A DNA stretch of 64,000 nt from assembly GCF_037543845.1 (NCBI RefSeq), contig NZ_JBBIFX010000001.1, positions 434,001-498,000 on the forward strand, in the 5' to 3' direction. The translations under genes were made by a program, and so were the position numbers. Of the stretch, positions 8,348 through 17,928 are shown one piece after another. Each line of letters begins with the position of its first letter. Position 1 is the first letter of the stretch. The notes under the pieces were generated by a model. That model was given only the letters and a program-made list of their open reading frames with translations. It was not told the DNA's origin and ran no database searches. The stretch comes from Gymnodinialimonas ulvae. Its GTDB lineage: Bacteria > Pseudomonadota > Alphaproteobacteria > Rhodobacterales > Rhodobacteraceae.

Positions 8348-9397
8348 ATGACTGACGATGGAAAACCGGCACTGACCTATGCGCAGGCAGGTGTCGATAT
8401 CGGCGCGGGAAACGCTTTGGTCGACCGGATCAAACCCGCCGCAGCCGCCACGAAACGGCCCGGCGTCATGGCTGGCCTTGGCGGGTTCGGTGCGCTGTTT
8501 GACCTCAAGGCGGCGGGGTACGACGATCCGGTTCTGGTGGCCGCGACCGATGGGGTGGGCACCAAGCTCAAGATCGCGATCGACACCGGCCATTTCAACA
8601 CGATCGGCGTCGATCTGGTGGCGATGTGCGTTAATGATCTGGTGTGTCAGGGGGCGGAGCCGCTGTTTTTCCTCGACTATTTCGCCACTGGCAAGCTTGA
8701 GGTCGAGGCCGCCGCCACCATCGTGGAAGGCATCGCGAAGGGATGCGCCGAGAGCGGCTGCGCGCTGATCGGGGGCGAGACGGCGGAAATGCCCGGCATG
8801 TACGCGCCGGGCGATTTCGATCTTGCAGGCTTTGCGGTCGGAGCCGTGGATCGCGGCGCGACCTTGCCGGAAAATGTGGCCGAGGGCGATGTGCTGCTGG
8901 GACTTGGCTCGGACGGGGTGCATTCAAACGGCTATTCGCTGGTCCGGCGTGTGGTGGAGCGCACGGGCCTTGGCTGGGACGCGCCCGCGCCGTTTGCGCA
9001 AGCCTCGCTTGGGGCGGCCTTGCTCGCGCCGACGCGGCTTTACGTCAAACCGGTGCTGAGCGCGATCCGCGCGGGCGGGGTGCATGGGCTGGCGCATATC
9101 ACCGGCGGCGGGTTGACCGAGAACCTGCCGCGGGTGGTGCCCGAGGGGCTTGGCGTGTCGGTTGATCTGTCGGCCTGGCCGTTGCCGCCGGTTTTCGGCT
9201 GGCTCAGCCAGGAAGGCGGGTTGGATCAGGCAGAGATGCTCAAGACGTTCAACGCCGGGATCGGTATGGTTCTGGTGGTCGCCCCCGATGCGGCGGAAAC
9301 GCTCAGCGCGCAGCTCAGCTCCGAGGGTGAACAAGTGTTCCGCATCGGCACTGTGACGACCGGCGCAGGCGTGCGCTACTCAGGACAGCTTGCGTGA
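8348..9397 (+). CDS. purM: Phosphoribosylformylglycinamidine cyclo-ligase (AIR synthetase)
   Basis: 349 residues covering the whole PurM family. The N-terminal TYAQAGVDIGAGNALVDRIKP is diagnostic, followed by GGFGALFDL, the ATP-binding ATDGVGTKLKIA, MCVNDLVCQGAEPLFFLDYFATGKL, and GGETAEMPGMY. It closes FGAM with ATP to give aminoimidazole ribotide in de novo purine synthesis. It overlaps purN by four bases (GTGA), so the two are translationally coupled. Confidence 0.98.
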   Translation: MTDDGKPALTYAQAGVDIGAGNALVDRIKPAAAATKRPGVMAGLGGFGALFDLKAAGYDDPVLVAATDGVGTKLKIAIDTGHFNTIGVDLVAMCVNDLVCQGAEPLFFLDYFATGKLEVEAAATIVEGIAKGCAESGCALIGGETAEMPGMYAPGDFDLAGFAVGAVDRGATLPENVAEGDVLLGLGSDGVHSNGYSLVRRVVERTGLGWDAPAPFAQASLGAALLAPTRLYVKPVLSAIRAGGVHGLAHITGGGLTENLPRVVPEGLGVSVDLSAWPLPPVFGWLSQEGGLDQAEMLKTFNAGIGMVLVVAPDAAETLSAQLSSEGEQVFRIGTVTTGAGVRYSGQLA

Positions 9398-9987
9398 GCA
9401 AACGCGTCGCGATCCTGATTTCCGGCGGTGGGTCGAATATGGTGGCGCTGGCCCGTTCGATGCATGGCGATCACCCGGCGCGGCCCTGCGTGGTGGTGTC
9501 GAACCGGCCTGATGCGACCGGGTTGGAGCGCGCCGCAGCGATGGGCATTCCGGCCATTTGCGTCGACCACCGCCCCTTTGCGGCTGACCGTCCGGCCTTT
9601 GAGGACGCGCTGCAGACGGCGCTGGCGGGTTACGCGCCCGACATGATCTGCCTTGCGGGATTCATGCGGGTGCTGACGGCGGGGTTTGTGGGGCAATGGG
9701 CGGGGCGTATGCTCAACATCCATCCTTCTTTATTGCCGAAATACAAAGGCTTGAACACCCATGCGCGCGCGATCGAAGCCGGTGACGCAGAGGCGGGATG
9801 TTCTGTTCATGAGGTGACGCCTGCGCTTGATGATGGCCCTGTTCTGGGCCAAGCGCGGGTCCCGATCGAGCCTGGTGACACGCCCGAACGCCTGGCTGCG
9901 CGGATCCTGCCGCTTGAACATCAGCTTTACCCCGAGGTTCTGCGCCGGTTTGTCGCCGGGGATCGCAGGCCGGTGCGTCTTCCCTGA
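9394..9987 (+). CDS. purN: Phosphoribosylglycinamide formyltransferase (GART)
   Basis: 197 residues starting at GTG 9394 inside the purM stop. Family motifs are present: the N-terminal VAILISGGGSNM, the active-site region CLAGFMRVLTAGFV, and NIHPSLLPKYKGLNTHARAIEAGDAEAGCSVHEV with the catalytic Asn-His and later Asp (DDGPV). It transfers the formyl group from 10-formyl-THF to GAR, two steps before PurM in the same pathway. The purMN pairing is standard in proteobacteria. Confidence 0.98.
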   Translation: MSKRVAILISGGGSNMVALARSMHGDHPARPCVVVSNRPDATGLERAAAMGIPAICVDHRPFAADRPAFEDALQTALAGYAPDMICLAGFMRVLTAGFVGQWAGRMLNIHPSLLPKYKGLNTHARAIEAGDAEAGCSVHEVTPALDDGPVLGQARVPIEPGDTPERLAARILPLEHQLYPEVLRRFVAGDRRPVRLP

Positions 9988-10144
9988 GCCGAAACGGGCG
10001 ACGTTTGGGCGACCGAGAGGCACCGAAGGTCATGGGCGCGCCGCCACACTCGGGCGCACATCGCCGCCGCTCCCTTTCCTTCACCGCGAACCTCCTTTAT
10101 CAGGCTGCGATGGAACTTTTCCCAACAAGACGAACACCAAACCC

Positions 10145-11305
10145 GTGCCCACGACCCTGACCACCACCGCCGATCTTGCCGCCTTCTGCGCCCGTGCCGC
10201 AGATGTGCCGTATGTCACCGTCGACACCGAATTTCTGCGCGAGCGGACCTACTTCGCACAGCTCTGTCTGGTGCAGGTTGCGCTGCCCGGAGAGGATGAA
10301 AGCGACGCGGTTCTGATCGACCCGCTGGCGGATGGGATTTCCCTCGATCCGCTCTATGAGCTGTTCAAAAACCCAAATGTTGTCAAAGTCTTCCATGCCG
10401 CGCGGCAGGATCTTGAGATCTTCCATGTGGAAGGCGACGTGGTGCCCACACCGCTGTTTGATACGCAGGTTGCGGCGATGGTGTGCGGCTTTGGGGATCA
10501 GGTCGGATACGAGACGCTGGTGCGCAAGATCGCAAAGGCGTCGCTGGATAAATCGAGCCGGTTTACCGATTGGTCGCGTCGTCCGTTGAGTGATGCGCAG
10601 AAGACCTATGCGATCGCGGATGTCACGCATTTGCGGCAGATTTACGAGCATTTGTCCGCCGAACTGGCGAAGACCGGGCGCACGCATTGGCTTGAGGAAG
10701 AATTGGCGCAGCTGACCGATGCGGGCAATTACGTGGTTCGGCCGGAGGAGGCGTGGCGGCGCCTCAAGCTGCGTTCGAACTCGGGACGGATGGTTGCGAT
10801 TGCGCGCGAATTGGCGGCGTTTCGCGAGACCTACGCGCAGGAACGCAACATTCCGCGCAACCGGGTTCTGAAGGATGACGCCTTGATGGAGCTTGCGGGA
10901 ACAAAGCCCAAGTCCTTGAGCGATTTAGGAAAATCGCGCCTGCTTTTGCGCGATGCGCGCAAGGGGGCGATTGCCGAAGGGCTGATCGAGGCGGTGGCGC
11001 GGGGGCTGGCGGTGCCCAATTCCGAGGTGCCGAAACCGACGCAGGGTAAGGATCGCTCAAACCTCAACCCGGCGCTGGCGGATTTGTTGCGCGTGCTGCT
11101 GAAGGCCAAGGCGGAGGCGGCGGGGGTGGCTCCGAAATTGATCGCGTCGTCCAGTGATCTGGATGATATCGCGTCCGGCCATATCGAAGGCGTTTGGTCG
11201 TCGGGGTGGCGGCACGAGGTGTTTGGATCGGATGCGGAACGGCTTCTGAACGGAGAGGTTGCCTTGTCGGCCAAGGGGCAGAAGGTCAGGATTGTGAAGC
11301 TCTGA
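10145..11305 (+). CDS. rnd: Ribonuclease D
   Basis: 386 residues from GTG 10145. The DEDDy exonuclease domain comes first: VTVDTEFLRERTYFAQLCLVQ (D/E metal ligands), VFHAARQDLEIF, and the tyrosine-containing YAIADVTHL. An HRDC domain follows around residues 205-290 (RELAAFRETYAQERNIPRNRVLKDDALMELA). RNase D trims the 3' ends of tRNA precursors and other stable RNAs in the cytoplasm. The frame stays open upstream to 9827, but that sequence overlaps purN and is unlike the family, so the GTG next to the conserved start was chosen. The ribosome-binding site is weak. Confidence 0.93.
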   Translation: MPTTLTTTADLAAFCARAADVPYVTVDTEFLRERTYFAQLCLVQVALPGEDESDAVLIDPLADGISLDPLYELFKNPNVVKVFHAARQDLEIFHVEGDVVPTPLFDTQVAAMVCGFGDQVGYETLVRKIAKASLDKSSRFTDWSRRPLSDAQKTYAIADVTHLRQIYEHLSAELAKTGRTHWLEEELAQLTDAGNYVVRPEEAWRRLKLRSNSGRMVAIARELAAFRETYAQERNIPRNRVLKDDALMELAGTKPKSLSDLGKSRLLLRDARKGAIAEGLIEAVARGLAVPNSEVPKPTQGKDRSNLNPALADLLRVLLKAKAEAAGVAPKLIASSSDLDDIASGHIEGVWSSGWRHEVFGSDAERLLNGEVALSAKGQKVRIVKL

Positions 11306-11348
11306 CATCCTTTGGTTGCAGACGTCTACGCGCCGAAGTTCACGTCAT

Positions 11349-11795
11349 TTATCGCGATACCGTGCGCCGGTTCTGGGCGGCTATGACGGTGATCGACCGG
11401 ATCCCGGCAAGTTCTCCATTCGTCAGGGTCACGCCCGCAGTTATGGTCTGCACGCCCGGGAGCGGGGCACCGGTGGGGGCGGCGGCGCGAAAGTCGAAGA
11501 AAAGCTGACCATCTTCGGCCTCGGCCAGCACCAATTCAGCGGCGAAATAGCCCTGTGCGGGCGTCACGCCGGTGGCGCGCAGAATCGCGCCGGAGGTGGT
11601 CGCTTCAATGGAAAGTTGCGTGATTTCAGTGACTAAGCTACGCGGGTCGGTGGGCGTTCCGCCGGCGGCATCGGGGTCGACGCGGACCCGTTCCTCGCGG
11701 TCGCCACTGAACCAGTTGAGCGGGTTCAAACGGCTGTTGCCGCAGGCCGCGACGGTGAGGCACAAGGAGAACACGAGCAGGGCGCGCAGAAGCAT
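11349..11795 (-). CDS. Small lipoprotein, unknown function
   Basis: 148 residues with a lipoprotein signal ending LTVAAC (Cys18 is the lipidation site), then NSRLNPLNWFSGDREERVRVDP and a predicted beta-rich domain. The NPLNWF stretch just after the lipid anchor is a recurring feature of small Rhodobacterales outer-membrane lipoproteins, as I recall them; I cannot name a Pfam family. It converges with rnd. Localisation to the outer or inner membrane periplasmic face is inferred from the lipobox. Confidence 0.75.
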   Translation of the reverse strand: MLLRALLVFSLCLTVAACGNSRLNPLNWFSGDREERVRVDPDAAGGTPTDPRSLVTEITQLSIEATTSGAILRATGVTPAQGYFAAELVLAEAEDGQLFFDFRAAAPTGAPLPGVQTITAGVTLTNGELAGIRSITVIAAQNRRTVSR

Positions 11796-11936
11796 CTGAT
11801 GACCTTTCGGACTTCAATCACACCATGGCCTACCGGATCACGCGCAGGTTGGGAAGTCTCGCCCACACCCACGCCCCTTTACCTTGCCCGGTGCAGCCCC
11901 TAGGTCACGGGGGACACAGCCCGCAGGAGCAAAGAT

Positions 11937-12347
11937 ATGGCCAGCGAAGCCTTTGAAGAAATCGCGGAAACCTTTGAATTCCTTGATGATTGGGAAGAGC
12001 GCTACCGTCATGTCATCGAATTGGGCAAGGCGATGGACCCATTGGATGAGGCGGTCAAAGTGTCCGCCACCAAGGTCGATGGCTGCGCCAGCCAGGTGTG
12101 GATTTTGCCCCGGATCAAAGGCGAAACCTTTGATTTTCAAGGCGACAGCGACGCCATTATCGTGCGCGGTCTGATCGCGGTTTTGCACGCGCTATATGGC
12201 GGTTTGAGCCATGCGGACGTGCTGGAGGTGGACGCACCGGCGGAATTGGGGCGCCTGGGCCTTGATGAGCACCTGTCCTCGCAACGCTCGAACGGGGTGC
12301 GGGCAATGGTGGAGCGGATCCGGTTGCTGGCCGCGGAAGCGGCGTGA
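11937..12347 (+). CDS. sufE: SufE-family Fe-S cluster assembly protein
   Basis: 136 residues with the SufE signature KVDGCASQVWI, whose Cys51 is the sulfur acceptor, and the preceding FEFLDDWEERYRHVIELGK helix. SufE takes persulfide sulfur from the SufS desulfurase and passes it to the SUF scaffold. The gene is isolated from other suf genes here, which is common in alphaproteobacteria. An AGGAGCAAAGAT stretch precedes the ATG. It is convergent with gltA, with a shared hairpin terminator between them. Confidence 0.95.
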   Translation: MASEAFEEIAETFEFLDDWEERYRHVIELGKAMDPLDEAVKVSATKVDGCASQVWILPRIKGETFDFQGDSDAIIVRGLIAVLHALYGGLSHADVLEVDAPAELGRLGLDEHLSSQRSNGVRAMVERIRLLAAEAA

Positions 12348-12442
12348 GCTTCGTTCAGCGAAACGGATATGCATGCATCTGAACGGGATGATTCCGGAAA
12401 CCTGCGTTCTCGTGAGCCGGGCTCGAGCGGCGCGCAAACATG

Positions 12443-12475
12443 AAAACGGCCGCCCGGTGGCGGGGCGGCCGTTTT
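12443..12475. terminator. Bidirectional intrinsic terminator between sufE and gltA
   Basis: A near-perfect inverted repeat, AAAACGGCCGCCC with GGGCGGCCGTTTT, has T-runs on both strands. It lies between the converging sufE and gltA genes and should end transcription from both sides. Confidence 0.85.
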
Positions 12476-12528
12476 GCGTTTCTTCGGGACCTTGATCAGC
12501 GCGCGACCAGGGCCCGGTTAGCGCAAGA

Positions 12529-13827
12529 TCAGCGGTTTTCGATCGGGACGTAGTCGCGCATCGTCTCGCCCATGTAGAGCTGCCGCGGGCGGCCGATCTT
12601 GAGGGCGGGATCGGCGAGTTGTTCCTTCCACTGCGAAATCCAGCCAACGGTCCGCGACAGCGCGAAGATCGGGGTGAACATCGAGGTGGGGAAGCCCATC
12701 GCCTCCAGAATGATGCCGGAATAGAAATCGACATTCGGGAACAGTTTCTTGTCCGAGAAATACGGATCGTCGAGGGCGGCCTTTTCGAGCGCCTTGGCGA
12801 CCTGAAGCTTTGGATTGTTCTCTACGCCCAGAAGGTTGAGCACCTCGTCCGCGGATTTCTTCATCACCGTCGCGCGGGGATCGAAGTTCTTGTAGACGCG
12901 GTGGCCGAAGCCCATCAGGCGGTAATCGTCGTTCTTGTCCTTGGCGCGGGCGATAAACTCGGGGATCCGGTCAACGGTCCCGATCTCTTCGAGCATCTCA
13001 AGGCAGGCCTGGTTCGCGCCGCCATGGGCCGGACCCCAGAGACAGGCGATGCCGGCCGCGATGCAGGCAAAAGGGTTTGCACCGGAGGACGAGGCGAGGC
13101 GCACCGTCGAGGTCGAGGCGTTTTGTTCGTGGTCGGCATGAAGCGTGAAAATGCGATCCATCGCGGTCTCAAGGATCGGATCGACAACGTATTCCTCGGC
13201 CGGAACCGCAAAGCACATGCGCAGGAAGTTTGCCGCATAGGACATGTCGTTGCGCGGATACACGAACGGTTGCCCGATGGTGTATTTGTAGGCCCAGGCC
13301 GCGATGGTTGGCATCTTGGCGATCAGGCGGTGGGAGGCAATCTCGCGCTGGCGTTCATCGTTGATGTCGGTGCTGTCGTGGTAGAAGGCCGACATTGCGC
13401 CGACCACGCCGACCATGACGGCCATGGGGTGCGCGTCGCGGCGGAAGCCCCGGAAGAAGTTCGCCATCTGCTCGTGGAGCATGGTGTGGCGGGTGATGGT
13501 GTATTCGAATGTCTCGAGCTCATCCTTGGACGGCAGGTAGCCATAAAGCAGCAGGAAGCAAACTTCGAGGTAATGGGATTGCTCGGCGAGTTGGTCGATC
13601 GGATAGCCGCGGTGCAGAAGCTCGCCCTTGCCGCCGTCGATGAAGGTGATCGACGATTCGCAGGCCGAGGTGGAGGTGAAGCCGGGGTCATGCGTGAACA
13701 CGCCCGCCTGTCCGTAGAGCTTGCCGATGTTGAGCACATCGGGGCCTGCGGTGGGCGAATGCATCGGCAAATCGTAGGATGTGCCGTCAATCGTCAAGGT
13801 GGCGGTTCTGGTCTGATCTTCGGCCAT
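12529..13827 (-). CDS. gltA: Citrate synthase (type II)
   Basis: 432 residues with the full citrate synthase fold. Catalytic motifs include GPAHGGANQACLEML and MGFGHRVYKNFDPRATVMK with the active-site His and Arg. The size and the N-terminal TLTIDGTSYDLP region mark the hexameric, NADH-sensitive type II form. It condenses acetyl-CoA with oxaloacetate to start the TCA cycle. ATG 13827 has GAAGGGACGAAC just upstream. It follows gltX on the same strand with an 81-base spacer that contains two GC-rich hairpins (13852-13870 and about 13877-13892). Confidence 0.98.
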   Translation of the reverse strand: MAEDQTRTATLTIDGTSYDLPMHSPTAGPDVLNIGKLYGQAGVFTHDPGFTSTSACESSITFIDGGKGELLHRGYPIDQLAEQSHYLEVCFLLLYGYLPSKDELETFEYTITRHTMLHEQMANFFRGFRRDAHPMAVMVGVVGAMSAFYHDSTDINDERQREIASHRLIAKMPTIAAWAYKYTIGQPFVYPRNDMSYAANFLRMCFAVPAEEYVVDPILETAMDRIFTLHADHEQNASTSTVRLASSSGANPFACIAAGIACLWGPAHGGANQACLEMLEEIGTVDRIPEFIARAKDKNDDYRLMGFGHRVYKNFDPRATVMKKSADEVLNLLGVENNPKLQVAKALEKAALDDPYFSDKKLFPNVDFYSGIILEAMGFPTSMFTPIFALSRTVGWISQWKEQLADPALKIGRPRQLYMGETMRDYVPIENR

Positions 13828-13908
13828 GTTCGTCCCTTCAAGCAACTGGCGCACCGGCGGGATGCCGGTGGGGGGCGGGGGTGGATCACCCCCTGAGTGC
13901 CCCCCGCG

Positions 13909-15324
13909 TCAGGTGTCGAGGGAGGCCGCGTCTGTCAGTCGGGCGAGGGTTTCAGTCCGGCCCAAGACAAGCATCATATCGAACACGGAAGGGCTGACCG
14001 TCCGTCCCGACAGGGCCGCGCGCAGCGGTCCGGCAAGCTTGCCGAATTTCAACCCATGGGAGTCTGCGGTGGTGTTCAGAACACCCTCCAGCGTGTCTCG
14101 GGACCAGCTAGCATTCTGCAACTGCGCAGTCAATTCAAACAGTATACCACGGGATACCGGATCGAGCGATGTCACGGCCTTTTCATCCAGCGTGAGCGGC
14201 CGGTTTTCCAGTACAAACCGAGCCTTATCGAGGATATCGGGCAGGTTTTTGGCCCGCTCCTTGAGGCAATACATCGCGGCCTCAAGGCCCTTTTGCTGCG
14301 TCTGCGAAAGGGCGGGTTGGTCGGTGAGGGCGAGAAAATCGGTGATCTGGCTAACCAGATCGGCATCGTCGGTGCGCGCGATGTGCCAGCCGGTGACATT
14401 GGCCAGTTTCTTCATGTCGAGGCGCGCAGGCGATTTGCCGATGCCCTCGAGGTCGAACCAGTCGCGGGCCTGGGCGTCGGTGAACAATTCGTCATCGCCA
14501 TGGGACCAGCCGAGCCGGGCGAGGTAGTTGCGCATCGCCGCCGCCGGGATGCCCATCTCGGCATATTCCATCACGCCCGTCGCGCCGTGGCGTTTGCTGA
14601 GTTTCTTGCCGTCCTCGCCGTGGATCAGCGGGATGTGGGCCCAAACCGGCTGCGGCCAGCCCATGGCATTGTAGATCTGGATCTGACGGGCGGCATTGTT
14701 GAGGTGGTCGTCGCCGCGAATGACGTGTGTGATGCCCATGTCGTGGTCGTCGACCACGACCGCGTGCATATAAGTGGGCGTGCCGTCGGAGCGCAGCAGG
14801 ATCATGTCATCGAGCGTCGCGTTCTGGATCGTGACGTCGCCCTGCACCTGATCGGCGATGACGGTGGTGCCGTCGCGCGGCGCCCTGAGGCGGATCACAT
14901 ACGGCGCGTCGGGGTGGTCGGCCACGGGCGTATCGCGCCAGGGGCTGAGGAACAGCGTGCTGTCGCCGTTCGCGCGGGCGGCATCTCGAAAGGCCGCGAT
15001 TTCGTCCTGCGTCGAGAAGCATTTGTAGGCGGTGCCGTCGGCCAGCATCTGCTCGGCGACTTCGCGATGGCGGGGGGCGCGTTCGAACTGGCTGACGGCT
15101 TCGCCATCATGGTCAAGAGCCAGCCAAGCCATGCCGTCGAGAATGGCCTGCGTCGCCTGCGCCGTGGAGCGGTCGCGGTCGGTGTCTTCGATCCGCAGCA
15201 GGAACTTGCCGCCATGTCGGCGCGCGAAGAGCCAGTTGAACAGCCCCGTGCGCGCGGTGCCGATATGCATCATGCCGGTCGGCGATGGCGCGATGCGGGT
15301 GACGATCTGAGCCTCTTGGGACAT
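13909..15324 (-). CDS. gltX: Glutamyl-tRNA synthetase
   Basis: 471 residues with class I aaRS motifs: the HIGH box as MMHIGTARTGLFNWLFARRHGG, the editing-free glutamate pocket LLRIEDTDRDRS, and the KMSKS box as KKLSKRHGATG. It charges tRNA-Glu (and, in bacteria lacking GlnRS, often tRNA-Gln). ATG 15324 has GGAAAGG seven bases upstream; an in-frame TTG at 15330 is less likely. Rhodobacteraceae often carry two gltX copies and this may be one of them. It is divergent from comEC. Confidence 0.97.
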   Translation of the reverse strand: MSQEAQIVTRIAPSPTGMMHIGTARTGLFNWLFARRHGGKFLLRIEDTDRDRSTAQATQAILDGMAWLALDHDGEAVSQFERAPRHREVAEQMLADGTAYKCFSTQDEIAAFRDAARANGDSTLFLSPWRDTPVADHPDAPYVIRLRAPRDGTTVIADQVQGDVTIQNATLDDMILLRSDGTPTYMHAVVVDDHDMGITHVIRGDDHLNNAARQIQIYNAMGWPQPVWAHIPLIHGEDGKKLSKRHGATGVMEYAEMGIPAAAMRNYLARLGWSHGDDELFTDAQARDWFDLEGIGKSPARLDMKKLANVTGWHIARTDDADLVSQITDFLALTDQPALSQTQQKGLEAAMYCLKERAKNLPDILDKARFVLENRPLTLDEKAVTSLDPVSRGILFELTAQLQNASWSRDTLEGVLNTTADSHGLKFGKLAGPLRAALSGRTVSPSVFDMMLVLGRTETLARLTDAASLDT

Positions 15325-15363
15325 CGACAAACCTTTCCAGCGGGTGACGGAGATCCGGCACCG

Positions 15364-15378
15364 TTAACCATTCCTAAA
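15364..15378. promoter_or_regulatory. Candidate CtrA box between gltX and comEC
   Basis: TTAACCATTCCTAAA reads as TTAA-N7-TAAA, one mismatch from the CtrA consensus TTAA-N7-TTAA. It includes the common half-site TTAACCAT. It sits about 60 bases upstream of comEC and 40 bases upstream of gltX. Confidence 0.35.
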
Positions 15379-15434
15379 CCACGTTCATGGCAGGGTTCGC
15401 GGGTCAGTAAACCCGTTGCGGAGGGGCGACAAGG

Positions 15435-17585
15435 GTGAAGGCCAGCGCGGCCATCAGCGCGGTGAACGCGATCCAGCAAGGCCAGCGCGGGGCGCTGATG
15501 CCGTGGACGGCGGTGTGCCTTGGCATCGGGGTTGGCGTCTATTTCGCGTTGCCGATGGAGCCGGGGGTCGGGTTTTACGCGGGCACGGCGGCGGTCTTTG
15601 CGCTGGGCATCGGGCTGCTGGTGTGGCGGCGCGAGGGGCTTGGGCCGCTTGGCATTGCGCTGGCGCTGATGGCGGTGGGGCTTGGCGTTGCAGGCCTGCG
15701 CGCGCATCAGGTGGCCGGTCCGGTGATGGAATTTCGGTATTACGGCGCGATCGAGGGTCGGATCGTGGGCATCGACCGCTCGGCCAGTGATGCGATCCGG
15801 CTGACGCTGGACCGGGTGCGGCTGGACGATGTGCGCAATGTGCCGCGGCGCGTGCGGGTGTCGCTGCATGGCGAGCAGGTGTTCCTCGATCCGGTGCCGG
15901 GCGCGGTGGTGATGATGACCGGGCATCTCGGCCCCCCTGGCGGCGCGGCGGAGCCCGGCGGCTTCGATTTTCAGCGCCACGCGTGGTTTCAATCGCTGGG
16001 GGGGGTCGGCTACACCCGCGTCCCGGCACTTCTGCTGACCCCGCCGGAGCCCGGCGATCAGCGGCTGTTTTCGCTTCGGATGCGGATGTCGGCAGCGGTG
16101 CAGGCAGCGATCCCTGGCCAGCCCGGCGCCTTTGCCGCAGCGGTTCTGACCGGTGATCGGTCGGGGCTGGATCAGGGCCCGGTGCAGGACATGCGCGACA
16201 GCAACATCGCGCATCTGTTGGCGATTTCGGGCCTGCACATGGGGCTTTTGACGGGGTTTGTCTATTCCGCACTGCGCTTCGGACTGGCGTTGATCCCGGT
16301 GCTGGCGCTGCGTTATCCGATCCGAAAATGGGCGGCGGTGGGCGCGCTGGGGGCGGGGGCGTTCTACCTGGCGCTGTCGGGGGGCAACGTGGCGACGGAG
16401 CGCGCGTTCATCCAGGTCGCGGTGATGTTCACGGCGGTGCTGTTGGATCGGCGCGCGATCACCCTGCGCTCGGTCGCGATTGCCGCGATCATCGTGCTTT
16501 TGCACCGGCCCGAGACGCTTCTGTCGCCGGGATTTCAGATGTCCTTTGCCGCGACAACGGCGTTGGTTGCGGTGTTCAATGGCCTGCAGGGCGCGCCGTG
16601 GATGCGCAAATGGCCGGGGTGGGTGAAGGGCGTTTGGGCGTTGGTCGTATCATCGGTGGTCGCGGGGGGCGCGACGGCCCCGTTCGCGGCGGCGCATTTC
16701 AACCGGTTGGCGGTCTACGGCTTGATCGCGAACCTTCTGACGGTGCCGGTGATGGGGTCGGTGGTGATCCCGTTCTCGGTCCTGGCGCTGTTGCTGACGC
16801 CGTTCGGCCTGTCGTGGGTGGCGTTCTGGGTGATGGAGCGGGCGTTGGAATGGATCCTCGGCGTGGCGGCACGGGTCGCGGATTTGCCCGGAGCGGTGGA
16901 CATGGTGGCGAGCCCGCCGGGGCTGGTGCTGGCGATGATTGCGTTGGGCGGCATTGGGCTGTGCCTGTGGAACGGGCGGGCGCGGTGGGCGATGCTGGCG
17001 CCGGTCGTGATCGCGTTCTGGATCTGGAGCGGGTCAGAGCGGCCCGCGGTGCTGATCTCGGAAAGCGGCGGGTTGGTGGGCCAGATGACCGAGGCGGGCC
17101 GAGCGTTGAGCCGCCCGCGCGGTGACGGGTTTGTCGCGCGGATCTGGCTGGAAAACGACGGAGATCTCGCGGATCAGGACGGGGCGGCCACGCGCGCGGG
17201 ATGGGTGCCGGCGGGCGACGGACAAATGGTTGAGATCGGCGCGCAGACCCTGTGGCACGGGACGGGCCAGGCGGCGTCGCGCGCGGCGCTGGCGGCGTGT
17301 GAGGTGCATGACATCGTGGTGGTGAACACCTGGCCCGACGACCCGCCCGCGCCCCTTGTCGCGGCGGAGGCGGAGACGCTGGCGCGGTTGATGGCACCGG
17401 AAATCGGGCCCGGCATGCGCTTGGGCGCGGCCAATGCGCAGCCGCCGACGGATTGCCTGCTGCTCAGCCCGATGGTCCTGTCGCGGACAGGGGCGGTGGC
17501 GCTGTCGTCGGGGTCGGAAGGCCTGCGGCTGGACACCGCCCGCGCCCATCAGGGGCGGCGTCTGTGGTCGCCGCGGATGCGCTGA
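15435..17585 (+). CDS. comEC: ComEC/Rec2 family DNA-uptake channel
   Basis: 716 residues from GTG 15435. An N-terminal DUF4131-like region with three hydrophobic segments and an OB-like domain is followed by the competence domain. The competence domain includes AAVLTGDRSGLDQGPVQDMRDSNIAHLLAISGLHMGLLTGF and GGNVATERAFIQVAVMF, with about eight further membrane helices. The C-terminal 170 residues are soluble but lack the HxHxDH metallo-lactamase motif of Bacillus ComEC, as in many alphaproteobacteria. It forms the inner-membrane channel for single-stranded DNA in transformation and, in Rhodobacter, in uptake of gene-transfer-agent DNA. It is divergent from gltX. Confidence 0.95.
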   Translation: MKASAAISAVNAIQQGQRGALMPWTAVCLGIGVGVYFALPMEPGVGFYAGTAAVFALGIGLLVWRREGLGPLGIALALMAVGLGVAGLRAHQVAGPVMEFRYYGAIEGRIVGIDRSASDAIRLTLDRVRLDDVRNVPRRVRVSLHGEQVFLDPVPGAVVMMTGHLGPPGGAAEPGGFDFQRHAWFQSLGGVGYTRVPALLLTPPEPGDQRLFSLRMRMSAAVQAAIPGQPGAFAAAVLTGDRSGLDQGPVQDMRDSNIAHLLAISGLHMGLLTGFVYSALRFGLALIPVLALRYPIRKWAAVGALGAGAFYLALSGGNVATERAFIQVAVMFTAVLLDRRAITLRSVAIAAIIVLLHRPETLLSPGFQMSFAATTALVAVFNGLQGAPWMRKWPGWVKGVWALVVSSVVAGGATAPFAAAHFNRLAVYGLIANLLTVPVMGSVVIPFSVLALLLTPFGLSWVAFWVMERALEWILGVAARVADLPGAVDMVASPPGLVLAMIALGGIGLCLWNGRARWAMLAPVVIAFWIWSGSERPAVLISESGGLVGQMTEAGRALSRPRGDGFVARIWLENDGDLADQDGAATRAGWVPAGDGQMVEIGAQTLWHGTGQAASRAALAACEVHDIVVVNTWPDDPPAPLVAAEAETLARLMAPEIGPGMRLGAANAQPPTDCLLLSPMVLSRTGAVALSSGSEGLRLDTARAHQGRRLWSPRMR

Positions 17586-17661
17586 GCATGCCGAATTTTG
17601 GCCCCTGAAAATGCAAAAACCGCGCTCTGGTCGCGCGCGCCAATCCGCCTATCTTGCCCCC

Positions 17662-17853
17662 ATGGCCAAGATGCGCAAGAAATCCGATCTCCCCCAGAAA
17701 GACTGCGCGACCTGTGGGCGTCCGTTCAGCTGGCGCAAGAAATGGGCGAAGGTTTGGGACGAGGTGCGCTATTGCTCGGACCGGTGCCGGGCGGAACGGC
17801 GATCGGATTGTGCGGAAAATCGCGGTGATGCCCCGGCGGAAACGCCGCGCTGA
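17662..17853 (+). CDS. DUF2256 small zinc-ribbon-like protein
   Basis: 63 residues with CATCGRPFSWRKKWAKVW and DEVRYCSDRCR: two Cys pairs (CxxC..CxxxC) that suggest a zinc site, and the Trp-Arg-Lys-rich core that defines DUF2256. No function is established for the family. ATG 17662 follows a CTTGCCCCC stretch without a clear ribosome-binding site. It lies between comEC and glcB on the same strand. Confidence 0.85.
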   Translation: MAKMRKKSDLPQKDCATCGRPFSWRKKWAKVWDEVRYCSDRCRAERRSDCAENRGDAPAETPR

Positions 17854-17928
17854 GGTCGGTTGCCTCCGGCCCGGTTTCGCCGTAATCCGCCAAGTATACC
17901 GGAGCATACTTTGAGAGGGGCGCAGGCC

